This document shows positions 1 through 11,700 of a stretch of 64,000 bases of DNA, piece after piece. How positions within the stretch are numbered: position 1 is the first letter of the stretch; every line of letters begins with the position of its first letter. The stretch is from Engraulis encrasicolus (Eukaryota; Chordata; Actinopteri; Clupeiformes; Engraulidae). The notes below the pieces were generated by a model, which had not been told where the DNA came from, made no database searches, and was given only the letters and a program-made list of their open reading frames with translations. Where the stretch lies: contig NC_085872.1 in NCBI RefSeq assembly GCF_034702125.1, positions 28,816,634-28,880,633 on the forward strand. The letters run 5' to 3'. The translations under genes and the position numbers were made by a program.

Positions 1-20
1 TGCTTTGGCTTCACATAGTA

Positions 21-354
21 CAGACGTGGGCAAACTCAGGCCCGGGGGCCACATGCGGCCCGCTCGGCCATTGCATGCGCCCCTCAGAGCCTTTCCAAGG
101 AAAAAAAAAGGCAGATTTATATGGTCACTCATTCTTAAATTGAGTACCTAAAACAAGGGTCTTGGAAAACTAAGATTGCTGAAGTCTACATCTAGATACA
201 ATTAGCAGGAATGGCATAAATGACAATGGTGTAATTATGTTGGCGTACACCATTTCTTATTATTGGCACTGGCAAGTTGCCTACGACATCCGGCCCTTTG
301 GTCAACTTTCTAAACCCAATGCGGACCTTGGGTCAAAATAATTGCCCATCCCTG
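21..354. mobile_element. hAT-type nonautonomous element (Charlie-like ends)
   Basis: The left end reads CAGACGTGGGCAAACTCAGG and the right end TTGCCCATCCCTG, imperfect inverted repeats of the familiar hAT form. Flanks ACATAGTA and ATATAGTA differ at one position, consistent with an aged 8-bp TSD. No coding capacity. Confidence 0.7.
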
Positions 355-1000
355 ATATAGTAGTGTGGAGGTAAAAATAAAAGATCAAGCAACTTATGTG
401 GCCATTTTTGTTAAAAGGTCTTCTTCAATACCCCACTCAATTCATGTTTGTGACCATTTGAATTGTAGTACACCAGAATGCTCTGATATCTGGCGCTTAA
501 ATATTTCAAAATATTGTGTTCTTTTGGCTAGTTATCAAGTGCTAATAGGCAAGTGATGACAGCAAGTTACCTATACTAAAGAAGGCAATAGAGGTTTAAC
601 TTAAGAGCTGTGTGCACAAATGCTCTTTGTACCTTCAGTTCAATATGTAAATATTGTGTGTGCCGAAGCAGCCTGATATCCAATACATGTTGATTGGCTT
701 CAGCTACTGTGTCTGTGACCTATTCTGGCTTAGGCTACTGTGTCTGTGAAATTTTCAATAAATGAACGCCAGGGTGACATTATTTCTCTGCTGTTTGTTT
801 GGATCGGGTGTAGACGCGCAGTCAGGCTAACAGTCTCCTCCTCTGCTCTCTCGGCTTAGCCTAACCATCAGAATGTCGAGCTCAGAATATTCCTGTTTGT
901 CCAGTTGAGGCGCATACAGGAGTTTCTGCATTTTCTACAACCCTCACCGTCCTGTGCCTCTAATAATAGGCAACATAGTGGAATCCTTCCTGTTAGTTAA
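355..1000. other. Intergenic stretch, nothing recognised
   Basis: A short direct repeat occurs near 700-750 (ggcttcagctactgtgtctg followed by ggcttaggctactgtgtctg). No gene signals seen. Confidence 0.4.
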
Positions 1001-1300
1001 GTGAAGTGAAGCGAAGCAAAAGCCAGACTCCCCTACTCCCAAGCTCCCATAGTCATTGTGACACAGCACTACACAGCACACAAGTGCCCACTGCACACAA
1101 CAAAGTTGTATTTATGGCTCACCCGTGCAAGGGAGCAGGCCCCCAGTGGCGCCCGAAAGGGAGCAGTGCGGCGGGACGGTACCATGCTCAGGGTACCTGA
1201 GTCATGGAGGAGGATGGGGGAAGAGCACTGGTTAATTATTCCCCCCACCTACCTGGCGGGTTGGGAGTCGAACAGGCAACCAAGTAATGAGTCACCTATA
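1001..1300 (-). mobile_element. tRNA-derived SINE, family A, copy 1
   Basis: Minus-orientation copy of the SINE seen in plus orientation at 11769-12078. The tRNA-like head with its B box (complement of gggagtcgaac, about 1265) lies at the right, and the body with the gtaccatgctcagggtacc segment at 1178-1198 follows to the left. Confidence 0.65.
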
Positions 1301-1758
1301 CATACTGAATTATCCACAGTGCCATGTTGAATAACATATGGCCATTTCCCCCGATAATGACTCAATCGCTCCATTGGTACTTGATTCAAAATCTCACTTA
1401 ACTTCATTCAACTGACAGGACCCTCACAGTTGCTAGTCCACATCTATGGGACCTGCTGTCCCCACTGTCCATCGGCATGTAAAGGCTCTCCTTCAAATGA
1501 AGCAAGCTCTAAGCTCAGGACCTAAGCATATTAATGGGGACCAGCAAAGACATCCCAAAGGTTGTGTATTTCCTTGCACACTGTAGTCCTATTGCTGTCT
1601 CTTTCCTCCGCCACTGTGGTCTCTCTTATAGCATGTGCCTCAGCATCAGATTATAACTAAGTGGGAAGTCATTGGGCCTAATGCTCCTGACGGTGATCAA
1701 GACCACTGGCATTATGTGGGATTGATATTACTATCAGTTTAAAAAAAAATCCACCCAC
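1301..1758. other. Intron 1 region of vps37c, nothing further recognised
   Basis: This lies just 3' (minus strand) of the first vps37c coding exon, so it is probably intron. I looked for a continuation exon with VPS37 character and did not find one. Confidence 0.4.
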
Positions 1759-1867
1759 CTCATCAGATTCTAGTGCCATCGACTCCACCCGTTCCGAGTT
1801 GTCCAGTAAATCCTGCAACTCGGATTGGCTGAGGTCCTGAAGCTTATCCATTGATTTGCCAGAGAAA
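1759..1867 (-). CDS. vps37c: VPS37C (ESCRT-I subunit), first coding exon only; gene continues off the left edge
   Basis: VPS37 proteins are ESCRT-I subunits that bind TSG101 and VPS28 and help sort ubiquitinated cargo at endosomes. On the minus strand an acceptor (cttcccacag) at 1868 opens an exon with 16 bases of 5' UTR, an ATG at 1851-1849 and 31 codons, ending at a GT donor at 1758. The peptide begins MDKLQDLSQSELQDLLDNSE and ends RVESMALESDE. This matches the N-terminal helix of VPS37C as I recall it (leucine/glutamine/glutamate spacing, then the ALES motif). The following exons should lie at lower coordinates; I could not find exon 2 in 1-1750, so it is probably outside the window. Other VPS37 paralogues differ more at this end, so VPS37C is the best fit. 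A noncoding first exon probably lies near 2400-2760. Confidence 0.75.
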
Positions 1868-4077
1868 CTGTGGGAAGAAAGGAAGAACGAACATGATTAG
1901 CATATCGTATGCAACAACAATAGGAAGATTACTCTGGAAAACGTCAGGGGCTGCTCTTCGTAATTAAACTGATATACAATCACTAACGAAACAAGACAAA
2001 GAAGAGTGTACCGACACTGCAGATGCACTCGAGTGGTAATCTTTACCACAACAAACCTGTGACATGTCACATGTCATATTGACAGCCACTCTAAATGAGT
2101 ACAATGAACCAGTCCAACACTGTTCTACATGTCCAGAAATAAAGACAATGTGCTTTTAAGTGTAATAGGAGAATTTATGATATATTTAACGAGCTTAACG
2201 AAGGGAATACGTTTTGTTTGCCATGCTACAGCTACCGATTGTAGCTGAGTAATTCAGTCCGCTGTAGTAAGACTCTCGCACAGTCGTACACTGAAGGGAT
2301 GGTGTCCCTTTATCGTAACTGCAGGCTAAAATGAGCCAAGGGCGTTTATAAAGCAAAACAATAACGTAACATGTACTTACGTGCGGCAAGCAAATCAAAT
2401 ATATTCTGGCAAGGAACACATTGACGGGCACCCAACTTAATTGGACGAGGATGACGTAAAATAAACACGGAAGCACTGACCTCAATATCAAAACAAAAAT
2501 ACAAGCGATCGCTTATGTTCCCAATTATGCACTTAAACTGTACGTTTCTGACGGCTGTCAGATCTGGTTCGTTGTATCCAGATTTTGACGGGAGCTACCT
2601 AGCTATCGAGCTAATAATAGTCACTGAGCTAACTAGCAAGCGTTCTGGCTACACACCGAAAAACGATATGCTTACAACGAAGGCACTTGCTTGCGCGAGC
2701 GCTAGCTAACTTCAGGAAAGCCCACCGCTCGAGCTCAGTGTTCCATGGGAGTCAACATCGGTCTGCCGTCCAGTGTTATCCAATAGAGTCAAGCAAGTTA
2801 TATCCACCTGATAATATAGCACGAGAACCCACACTAGTCATGTGCGAATTGTGTTAGGATAGAGAGATTTCCTTTTCATAAGGGAAAGTTTCACTTCGGA
2901 CTGACAGAAACCAGCGCCATATTTGGTTTCAACCATGAATGTGACAAAGGGGAGGCGCCCCCACGCAATTTACTCCTTCGTAACTCGAATAATACACGTG
3001 TCCATATTCCTCTCAGGTAATGCACGGTCATATTACAAGATGTGTTAATTGTAACTGCTGCATGTAAGAGCTGTGTTCTTAAAATTTGTCCATCAACTTC
3101 CAAACTATAGCCACCCGTCGTTTTGTAAGTGGTATATGCCACAGCCACTGAGAGAGCCTGTTCCACAGACCTCCTACCTAAACCGTCTCTGCCTAAAGTA
3201 AATGGCCGGTCTGTAGACAAATGTTTACGAGAAACAGCACTTCCAGAGTGCTACTACTAGCGCGGTTTGTTTGAATCTTCTCAATCTTTTTCAAATCCTT
3301 GGAGGTATTGGCATGGTCTGGTTTGTGACTGGGTCTGGAGAGTGAGTACGATGGATGAGTGTAGTGATGCTGGAGAGGTGAAGATGAGGCTTCAAAGGGG
3401 TGCTTCAGAGATAAAATCATTTCAGGCTTGTGAACGCCCTCTGCTGGTTACGCGTGGTAACAGTATTCTGAAAATGTTCTTGAGAAGCATTGCTGTCAGC
3501 TGACTTGAAGGGAAACCCCTATGTGACGGGAATATTCCATGTGAGGTGGTGTCAGCACAGTGACAACCAGTGACAAATTATTACAGGCCTCCCGGGTAGC
3601 ATAATGATTTTCCTTGAAAGTCATAGTATTCTGTTGATCATTGTCCCACCTCCATCTACTGTGTGCAGGAGAGTTTATTTTTAAAAACACATTATTGGCC
3701 TTCTATTAAGAAAGTATGGGCCACACGAGTGATTAAAAACTCCAGAAGATTTTTAATAAAGTATACATTCAGAAAGCTACAACGGTAGACCTATTAGGTG
3801 TTTGTATCGTGTATGAGAGTGTGGTGGGGGTCTCCACTCGAGTCAATTTTCAGTCTATTTTTAGACCTTTCACTGCGGAGTATAACAGCAGGGAGTGAAG
3901 GACCATGGCTGCAATGTCATATACCAAAAGGGAAATGACAATAGCATGGTAGAAGTTATGGATCTAAAGGACACACAAAAAAACAGAGAAAAAATAATCA
4001 GATTTAAATAATATTTTTACCCAACACGTTCAAAACTTGCATTGACTCCAATATGCCTACTTGTAACAGCCCCAGAC
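1868..4077. other. Upstream region of vps37c: possible noncoding first exon and promoter
   Basis: On the minus strand a consensus donor (GCAC|gtaagtac) occurs at about 2382-2389, which could end a noncoding first exon starting near 2450-2760. An open minus frame at 2891-3220 (ELRRSKLRGGASPLSHSWLK) was not recognised. Nothing else certain is visible. Confidence 0.25.
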
Positions 4078-4362
4078 CATACTGCCGTACAATCTTAGAA
4101 CGCAGTAACTCTAAAAACGCAAACTGAGAAAAAAGGCTTCAAAGTTTTCCATATGGCGCGACAACTGTGTTGTCGGTAAATTGGTGGTGACACTTCCTGG
4201 TAATGCTTTTTTAGGATAGAAATTTAATGCACACAAAAAAAACCCCCAAAAAACAACATTTATGTGTCTTTTTGCCACAAAAAACCGACTTACTGCGTTC
4301 TTGGCTGGTATTACTGCCACAAAATGGAGTTACTGCAGGAGTTACTGCGTTCTTAGCTTGTA
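4078..4362. repeat. Family C terminal-inverted-repeat element, copy 1
   Basis: Begins CTGCCGTACAATCTTAGAAC (about 4081) followed by GCAGTAACTC, and ends GAGTTACTGCGTTCTTAGC; these are inverted. Related copies occur at 8385-8595 (inverted) and 54800-55108. Noncoding. Confidence 0.55.
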
Positions 4363-4363
4363 T

Positions 4364-4780
4364 AGAGCTCGAAAGTCCCGCCCCTTAGTTCCGCGTTTCA
4401 CGGGACCTAAGCTGACCATCTAACAACGTGGTAGCGAGTAAATATCTTCCGATCTCAGTCATGATATGCGCTGGGCTTCAAATATGCTGTTTAAGATGAT
4501 AGATAAAGATTATTCATGCAGAAGTATCAATGTTTTGTTCCGAGGCCGTCGGCATGAAAAATGTGAAGAAACACAGCTTTCTAAAAAAATGTGGGGGTTC
4601 GTACGAAAAATTAAGCAAAAATATCAGAAACAACATATATGGAGCTCGTGGCACAACTCGAAGGGGATCGAAATGCCATTTTAATACCGCCATTGGATTA
4701 CATGCTACGATTTTCGGCTAAAAACGCCGTTGAGGTCCCATGAAATCGGGGGAAGTGACGTCACTTTCGAGCTCTATTAC
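4364..4780 (+). repeat. Family B nonautonomous DNA element, copy 1
   Basis: About 415 bp bounded by TAGAGCTCGAAAGT and its complement ACTTTCGAGCTCTA. A second copy in the same orientation, about 90% similar by eye, lies at 28805-29217. The internal open frames are not conserved as protein. The right end contains a palindromic TGACGTCA. No convincing TSD. Confidence 0.6.
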
Positions 4781-5310
4781 TAAGCCCATACGAGTTCTAT
4801 GCTGTCGATCAACATTGACGGAAGCACGTGAGCGAGAACTTGTTGTCACGATGTGGGTGTTATTAAATACAGCGCATTTAAAGTCGGCCACAAATATGAA
4901 CGAGACGATGAGCTCGCACCGGTTTGCTCTACTAACACACCACGTGTGATGAGTGGGGGGACAGGCAGTGAGGAGGAGCTGAAGTGGGGACCTGCGCAAA
5001 CTTGTGTAGAGGTGTGAGACAAGACCCATACACACGTGAGTGAGTTGTTGACCAACCAGTTCATGGACGCGTGACCTCGGAGGCAGTCCGCCGACGAGCG
5101 TTGAAGGGGATAAGCAACTGCAGAGGTTGCAAGATCTGACTGCAGCCGCATTCATCCCGCGATAGTTTTACACCATGTGACATGTCACCTCGTCAACGCA
5201 ACGTCAACGAAATTTCGAAGTTTGACAGGAAATCTAACCGTCATGCAGCATTTTCCATCCAGGGTGCATTGCTGTGTAAATGCGCATGCATGCGTTAACA
5301 CATCTCGATC

Positions 5311-5917
5311 GCACCTATAGTGGGGTCGTAATAGGCTCAGTCATTTCAAATTGATGTTAAAGTTTGGTTTTCACTTCCAAGTTGAAGTTTAGGGTCTATA
5401 AAACAATTTGAGTTCGAGTGTCAAACACACAGATAACAAAATGGCCTGCGGGGGGCGCTCTAAAATATATAAACTGCTATAACTTTTGATTAGTTAAACC
5501 AAATTTAACATATGAGGTATGTATGGATTCAGTATGAAGAGGAGAAACCGGTGGGCTAAATAGTTGGTTACCAGATTAAAGACACACTATGTAATAAACA
5601 CACTTTTAGCCAATGGACAGCTAAATCCGGGCTTTTTTAAGATAAAGGGTGGAAATGCCCTCCAAGTTGCAATGAAACATAATTTATTGTTACAAGTTAT
5701 TGTCAATAAAGCATGGGTTATCACTTAACTTGATTTGTTCAGAATATTCCTGAAGCACACAGATACTTAGGATACATATACACAAATATAGCTGCGTAAA
5801 GCCTATGTGATATTTAGCACCCAACTTGCAACTTTGAGTTTATGAATTTAGGATTATGAGTACCAGCCATCATTTTATTCACAACTTAAACACTTTATAT
5901 CTGGAAGAAAGTAAATC

Positions 5918-5925
<8 letters not shown>
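5311..5925 (+). repeat. Long inverted repeat, left arm
   Basis: About 600 bp that match the complement of 7733-8356 along the whole length, including a segment with ggggggcgctctaaaatatat near 5451 and the stretch before the (AAT)n tract. Divergence by eye is some 10-15%. Either two copies of one interspersed repeat in opposite orientation, or arms of a larger element. Confidence 0.75.
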
Positions 5926-5966
<41 letters not shown>

Positions 5967-5991
5967 GTAATAGTAATAATGATGATGATGA
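5918..5991 (+). repeat. (AAT)n microsatellite
   Basis: About 20 AAT units ending in AGT/GAT variants. It abuts the inner edge of the left inverted arm; the right arm is also bordered by ATT-rich sequence (7660-7735). Confidence 0.95.
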
Positions 5992-7320
5992 ATTTTTTCC
6001 TGCATTCAAAAAGTAAACAGAAGACCATAGGGCTAACACTTATTCCAATACTCCACTCTACAATAACTATGACAGAGAACAGATGCAAAAACAGTCAGTG
6101 GTCAGTCTTAGAAATTGTATGTGCACTTGCACAGACGTGTGCACTTTAACTCTGCCTTCATGCACTTGCACCGAGATCTGGCAGGTCTATTTGTACAAGT
6201 AGGCCTACTAGTACAGCTGCACTTCACCTCTAGTTGGAAAACATCTTTGATAACTGCATGTTTGGTTGTGTAGTCCAAATCTGGAAACTGTTAATTTGTT
6301 ACGAGATTGGCAGGCATTTCTGGCAAATGCAGATAATAAGAACGGTTTCCATTCCTGTCAACTACGCTGGTAACAAATGGACAGTTCCCAGAGCAGATGA
6401 TTGTGTCTACCATGTATGAAATAGTCCTATAGTATTAATTAGTATGCTTGCCAAAGGCCTCTGCTTGCCCCCAGCAAGCATACTAATTGTTCTCCAACAG
6501 TTTATTTAGTATGCTTGCGGGAAAGCATATTAATTGTTCATCAACAGTTTATTATTATTCTACATTTTTCCATTCACCTCGGCATATGGGAATCGCCATT
6601 CATTAGTACAGCGGCTTTGAATCGCTGCAGTGTTCGAGATAGAGACCACGGTTNGAGTGCCAAAACGAACGGCTCGAAAAGGGCTCAGGGTGGTGTATTT
6701 TTCGCTGGCCTATCCCCTTTCATTTGTTGACCAGACTTGTTTTTCCTCAGTTTTCTCTCCGTTTTCCCCCTCATTGAAATGAATGGTAGAATGGTCAAGA
6801 TGATAATGTCACAAATTGTGGCAGTTAGAGTGAGAGGTGACCTGTCCTGGGGTTTTAAACTAGGTATCAACTAGGTAAATGCATTGTCAGAGAGGTATTG
6901 GCTCTGAGTACAAACTGTGTGAAGATCATAAGCCAACTCTTAAAAATGTTTCAAAGAGAGCAGTTTTAAAATCCCTATGATGTGACCCCATTCACTTACA
7001 AAAAAATGTGTGAACAGCTCAGCGCATAGGCCTGAATATGTCCATTTTTTGACTGAACCATTTGGCCAAGAAAAGTGATCTCAGCTTTGACATGAAGAGC
7101 AGGTTTGTGCCATTTGTGTGTCTGACAACTTGCAAAACTTTTGGAGATATGACAGCTTAAAAATAAGGCTGCACATATACCTACTCAGCTATTGATTGCC
7201 AAACTGTCACCTTTAGAATCTTCAGTCATACACACACACACACGCAACCTTGTAGAACTTTAGACCTCTGCTGTCACCTGGGCAACCGTGGCCTAATAAT
7301 ATGCTGCTGTGGCCACTCTA
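5992..7320. other. Spacer between inverted arms, no gene recognised
   Basis: Contains the single ambiguous base (6654), two short tagtatgcttgc repeats (6441 and 6509), and no open frame of protein character. Confidence 0.4.
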
Positions 7321-7324
7321 TACA

Positions 7325-7445
7325 GTAAGTGGCTTTGGCCTACTGGGTAGGGTGTTGGTCTGTCAGAGGGTTGCAGGTTGGAATCCCACCCTTACCTCTC
7401 CCTACCCACCCATTGCTGAAAGGCACATGAAGCATCTCCATACAT
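7325..7445 (+). mobile_element. tRNA-derived SINE-like fragment, family D
   Basis: A tRNA-like stretch with an A box (GGCCTACTGGGTAGGGTG, 7338-7355) and a B box (GCAGGTTGGAATCCCACC, 7371-7388) is followed by a short body and then a long (CA)n tract. Single copy in the window. Confidence 0.5.
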
Positions 7446-7457
7446 GCACACACACGC

Positions 7458-7513
<56 letters not shown>

Positions 7514-7525
7514 AAACACACATCT
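7446..7525 (+). repeat. (CA)n microsatellite
   Basis: Nearly pure CA repeat with a few CG and AAACAC variants, followed by a short GT tract at 7568-7584. Confidence 0.95.
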
Positions 7526-7732
7526 CTATCTCTTTCCCTCGTGTTTCTGTGTGTGTATACAACAGCTCTGTGTGTGTGTGTGTGCTCATAAGACGCAAGC
7601 ATACCAATAGCATTGTCTCTCCGGAAATGCAGTCTTATTACTATATTATTACTATATTAATTATAGCTATAATTATAATTATAATTATATTATATAATTA
7701 TTATATAATTATTATTATTATTTATTTATTTT

Positions 7733-8356
7733 CTTCCAGATATAACGTTTTTTTGTGATTTTATGTGTGAAAAGAATATGGCTTCTTCAAAAAAATTTGA
7801 TACTCGTGATCCTAAATTCATAAACTCAAAGTTGCAAGTTGGGTCCTAAATATAGGCTTTATGCAGCCATATTTGCGTATAGGTATCCTAGGTATCTTTG
7901 TATTACGGGATATTCTGAACAAATCAAGTTGAATGATATACCAGGCTTTATTTACAATAACTTGTAACAATAAATTATGTTTCATTGCAACTTGGAGGTC
8001 ATTTCCACCCTTTATCTTAAAAAAACCCTGAATTTTGCTGTCCATGGGCTAAAAGTGTGTTTATGACATAGTGTGTCTTTCATCCGGTAACCAAATACTT
8101 ACCTCACCAGCTCCTCCTCTTAATGCTGAATCCATGCATACCTCATATGTTAAATTTGGTTTAACTAATCAAAAGTTATGGCAGTTTATATATTTTAGAG
8201 CGCCCCCCGCAGGCCATTTTGTTATCTGTGTGTTTGACACTCGAACTCAAATTGTTCTATAGACCATAAACTTCAACTTGGGAGTGAAAACCAAACTTTA
8301 ACACAAATTTGAAATGACTGAGAAAAAATGCACATGCCTACGACCCCACTACTACT
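7733..8356 (-). repeat. Long inverted repeat, right arm
   Basis: Reverse complement of 5311-5925 (for example gttgcaagttgggt near 7830 against acccaacttgcaac near 5820; cgaccccact at 8341-8350 against tggggtcg at 5321). Confidence 0.75.
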
Positions 8357-8384
8357 GTCTACTCCCAAACCAGTCCCATTGGAA

Positions 8385-8595
8385 CGTGCAGCAGTAACTC
8401 GCCGATTTACTGCGTTTTTGTTTAACCTTTTTTGGGTCATTTTTGCACTTTCAAAATGAGTTTTCTCCAAAACGGGACGGTGTTGGACCACCATTTTTGG
8501 ACACAAGACAATTGAGGTAGTTTAGAACCGATTTCCGATATAAATTTTTTTTCGACCATTTTGAGTTACTGCGTTCTAGTATTGCACGGCAGCAT
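8385..8595. repeat. Family C element, copy 2 (inverted, partial)
   Basis: Ends with GAGTTACTGCGTTCTAGTAT then TGCACGGCAGCA, the inverse of the 4078 end; starts with GCAGTAACTCG. It lies just outside the right inverted arm, as copy 1 lies outside the left arm. Confidence 0.5.
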
Positions 8596-8785
8596 ACCTA
8601 AACATACTGGCCTTTTGTACTTCCAACATGCCATAACCACATGGATTTCCAGATTCAAGACACAGAGCCACGACTTTGCAAGAACAAAATGGTAATGACT
8701 ATGTCATAATCTGATATACCATCTGTGAAAGGGTTCTAATGGTGGTTTGAATAAGTAGGTAAGTAGCACGTTAGATGTATCTTAC

Positions 8786-11700
8786 TCTTGAAACGCCTCT
8801 GTTGCAAGACCTCTCTAAGTACTTGTAATTATAGTAGTCATCCATGCCGGGATCCATGGTATTATCCAACCCAGTGCAGTTATATTCAGGCAGTTTGGCG
8901 CCGCCGCAGATGGCCGTCATGTAGAAGCAGACCGCAACCAGGGCACCAAACAGACACACCAGGTTACTGTAGACACATCCTTTTAACTGAAAATAAAATA
9001 ATAATTTCAGTAGTAATGTGACTATGTTCAGACAATGTCATCAAACATAAAGAGCACCACAGATTGTGCAAAAAAAATACTATAGCAAATCATAGCATCA
9101 GTGTTGCTGTGCATGCGTGCAAAATGAATTGGTTTATTAGTAGTAGTGTGTAGACAGTGCATTCGGTGTCGGCAATGTAAACTGCATTACATCTGAATCA
9201 GTTATGAGAGAAATAATCACAATGAAAGCTAGTCGACACACGGCATGCCATATTTTCTGGTTACAAAAAACGGAATCAACAAAGAGCACACTGCACCAGC
9301 ACCCTGGCATGTCATGTCCCTTTACTGCCTTTAGGTGGCACCCTCTGCTCAGTGATTGAATAGTGTTTTGCGGCATCTGTCTTGTTATTGTGTGTTGAGT
9401 TTAAATACCCCTGCATGTTCTGTGTTGCTTTTCCAGTCCATCAGTGCCATTGCTAAAATTGTAATGCTTAAATTCAATGTCTTGGGTCAAAGTATCAGGA
9501 ACCATCTTCCTCTTCCGTTTGTGGTCATTAGACAAATTCAGTGGATGCCTAATGCATGGCAAAGTCTGCTGTTAGTGATGAGTGATGACACTATTCATTT
9601 ACACCCATTGGCCACTTTATAAGGCACAAAACCTACTCATTGATGCAAATTTCTAATCAGCCAATCATATCACCGCAACTCAATGTAATTAGGCATGTAG
9701 ACATGGTCAAGGCAATCTGCTTTAGTTCAAACCAAGCATGAAAACGGGGAAGAAAGGTGATTGAAGTGACTTTGAACATGACGTAGTTGTTGTTGCCAGA
9801 TGGCCTGGTCGTTGTATTTCAGAAACTATTTATCTATTTGGGTTGTTCACCTACAACCTTTTCTAGGATTTAGAAAGATTTAGAGAGAATATCCAGTGAG
9901 TGGCAGGCCTGCGGGCAAAAATGCCTTATGGATGCCAGAGGTCAGAGGAGAATGGCCAGACTGGTTCGAGCTGATAGAAAGGCCACAGTGACTCAAATAA
10001 CTAATTGTTACAATCGACATATGCAGATTAGAGCCACTCTGAACGCACATCAAACCTTGTGGTAGATGGGCTACAGCAGCAGAAGACCACACCAGGTGCC
10101 ATTTCTATCAGTAAAGAACAAGAAACTGAGGCTACAAGTAGCACAGGTTCACCAGAAGTGGACAGTAAAAGATTGGAAAAATGTTGCATGGTCTGATGCA
10201 ATGTTGCCAGATTGGGCGGTTACCCGCCCAATTGGGCTACTTGGGATGGCCCTCTGCGGGTAAAAACGGGAAAAATTGTCCATTTGGCGTTTTTTTCTGC
10301 CGTTTAATGCCCATAGAATCCAATGTAATTTGTTGAAATTGGGCGGAATTTAGTACATTTTGGCGGTTTTTGAGAACCTTTTGGGCGGGATTTGATCAGA
10401 CATATCTGGCAACACTGGTCTGATGAGTCTCGATTTCTGCTGCAATAAGGGCAGAATTTGGGGTCAAAAACATGAAAATATGGATGCACCCTGCCCTGTA
10501 TCAAAGGTTCGGGCTGGTGGTGTAATGGTGTGGGGATATTTTCTTGGCACACTTTGGGCCTGTTAGTACCAATTGAGCATTGTTGCAACACCACAGCCTA
10601 AGTGAAAAGAGAAGTCCGCGACACTGCTTGTCTATTGTGTATTTAATGGAGCAACGTTTCGACCTTCAGGTCTTCATCATGTTCACACTTTGCCTGATGA
10701 AGACCTGAAGGTCGAAAACGTTGCTCCATTAAATACACAATAGACAAGCAGTGTCGCGGACTTCTCTTTTCACTTGGATTTACTCTCATTGTCCTGCACC
10801 TGGCCCATCGGGTGGGATGTGCACACATCTACTCCTCTGAACTTGAACACCACAGCCAGAGTATTTTTGCAGACATTTAACCGTCAACCTAATTAAGCCA
10901 GTTCAAAAGGCGGTCAGACTCGGTATTGAGATGGCGATGGTGATGAAGTGGGCGGTGAGTGTAGTTGGGAATTACTGTTAAACTCACTAGGAATGTATTG
11001 TGGTGCGAGTTTTAACTTACCAGTCGAGCGTCTGAAGATTTGCAGCAAGCAAAAGTCAATGATCCCCCTATTATAAACTGAAAAGAAAAAAAAATCCATG
11101 ATTAACCAGTCCCTGTGAGAGAGTTGTGCAGATGTTCCAGATGTTGCAAATGTCTGTTTAGTTTGTCTGTATAATGAGAAATGTTGTTTCCTGTAAGGCA
11201 AACACATACCAGTATCCCAATACTCAGAGGGATCATATAGAGGAAAGCCAGGAATTTCAAGGAGTAAACCGGTAATGCCAGAAGAACTTGAACTATCCCC
11301 AGAACGATTGATATGACCTTAGGGCAGAGAAAAAACAAACACCAAAATCATCATACATTGCCTTGATTTTTTTGTCAGAAGACATTCTTCATCCTCTCTC
11401 TATCCCTTCATCACCCTAAGGTGCTGAGCTCTAGTTTAAATGATTATTTTTAAAAATATATATTTTTATAGGTCTTTTTTGCCTTCCTTTTTTGACGGGA
11501 TAGTGGAGGAGAGACAGGAAATGAGTGGGGAGAGAGAGACAGGGAAGGATCGGCAAACGACCCAAGCCAGAACCGAACCCGGGTCACTGGCACAGCAACC
11601 CAGTGCCCCACCGTTCACGGCAGGTCACGGCAGGGCCTGGCTCCTTGGCTTTTCAGCAAAGTAATGAGGTTACACCTTACAGTCCCTTCCCTATTGCCTT

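Larger units (their letters stand above)
9596..10905 (+). pseudogene. Tc1/mariner transposon, degenerate transposase, interrupted by two younger insertions
   Basis: The left end has cattggccactttataaggca, typical of a fish Tc1-like group. The interior reads in plus frames as a decayed transposase: MARLVRADRKATVTQI, MGYSSRRPHQVPFLS, HQKWTVKDWKNVAWSDESRF (the last joined across an insertion), then PLVPIEHC. Stops and frameshifts break it. The reading resumes after each nested insertion (10199-10417 and 10599-10845). Confidence 0.75.

Noticed and set aside
2195..2491. Minus-strand frame with a hydrophobic start (LPCLFYVILVQLSWVP), considered as the missing TM4 exon of the MS4A gene
   Set aside because: It lies beyond the promoter side of vps37c on the same strand, lacks MS4A TM4 character, and is better explained as 5' noncoding sequence of vps37c.
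2891..3220. 109-codon minus frame near vps37c
   Set aside because: No recognisable homology or splice partner; composition not convincing.
4466..4721. Frames inside family B copies as a possible transposase or zinc-finger protein
   Set aside because: The two copies differ in frame and stop position, so the frames are not conserved as protein.
5856..6149. Open frame with a long isoleucine run
   Set aside because: It is only the (AAT)n microsatellite read as ATA/ATT codons.
7444..7758. Thr-His and Val-Cys repeat frames over CA/GT tracts here and at 13901-14312, 56402-56587 and 56831-57213
   Set aside because: Dinucleotide repeats read as protein; no conserved flanks.
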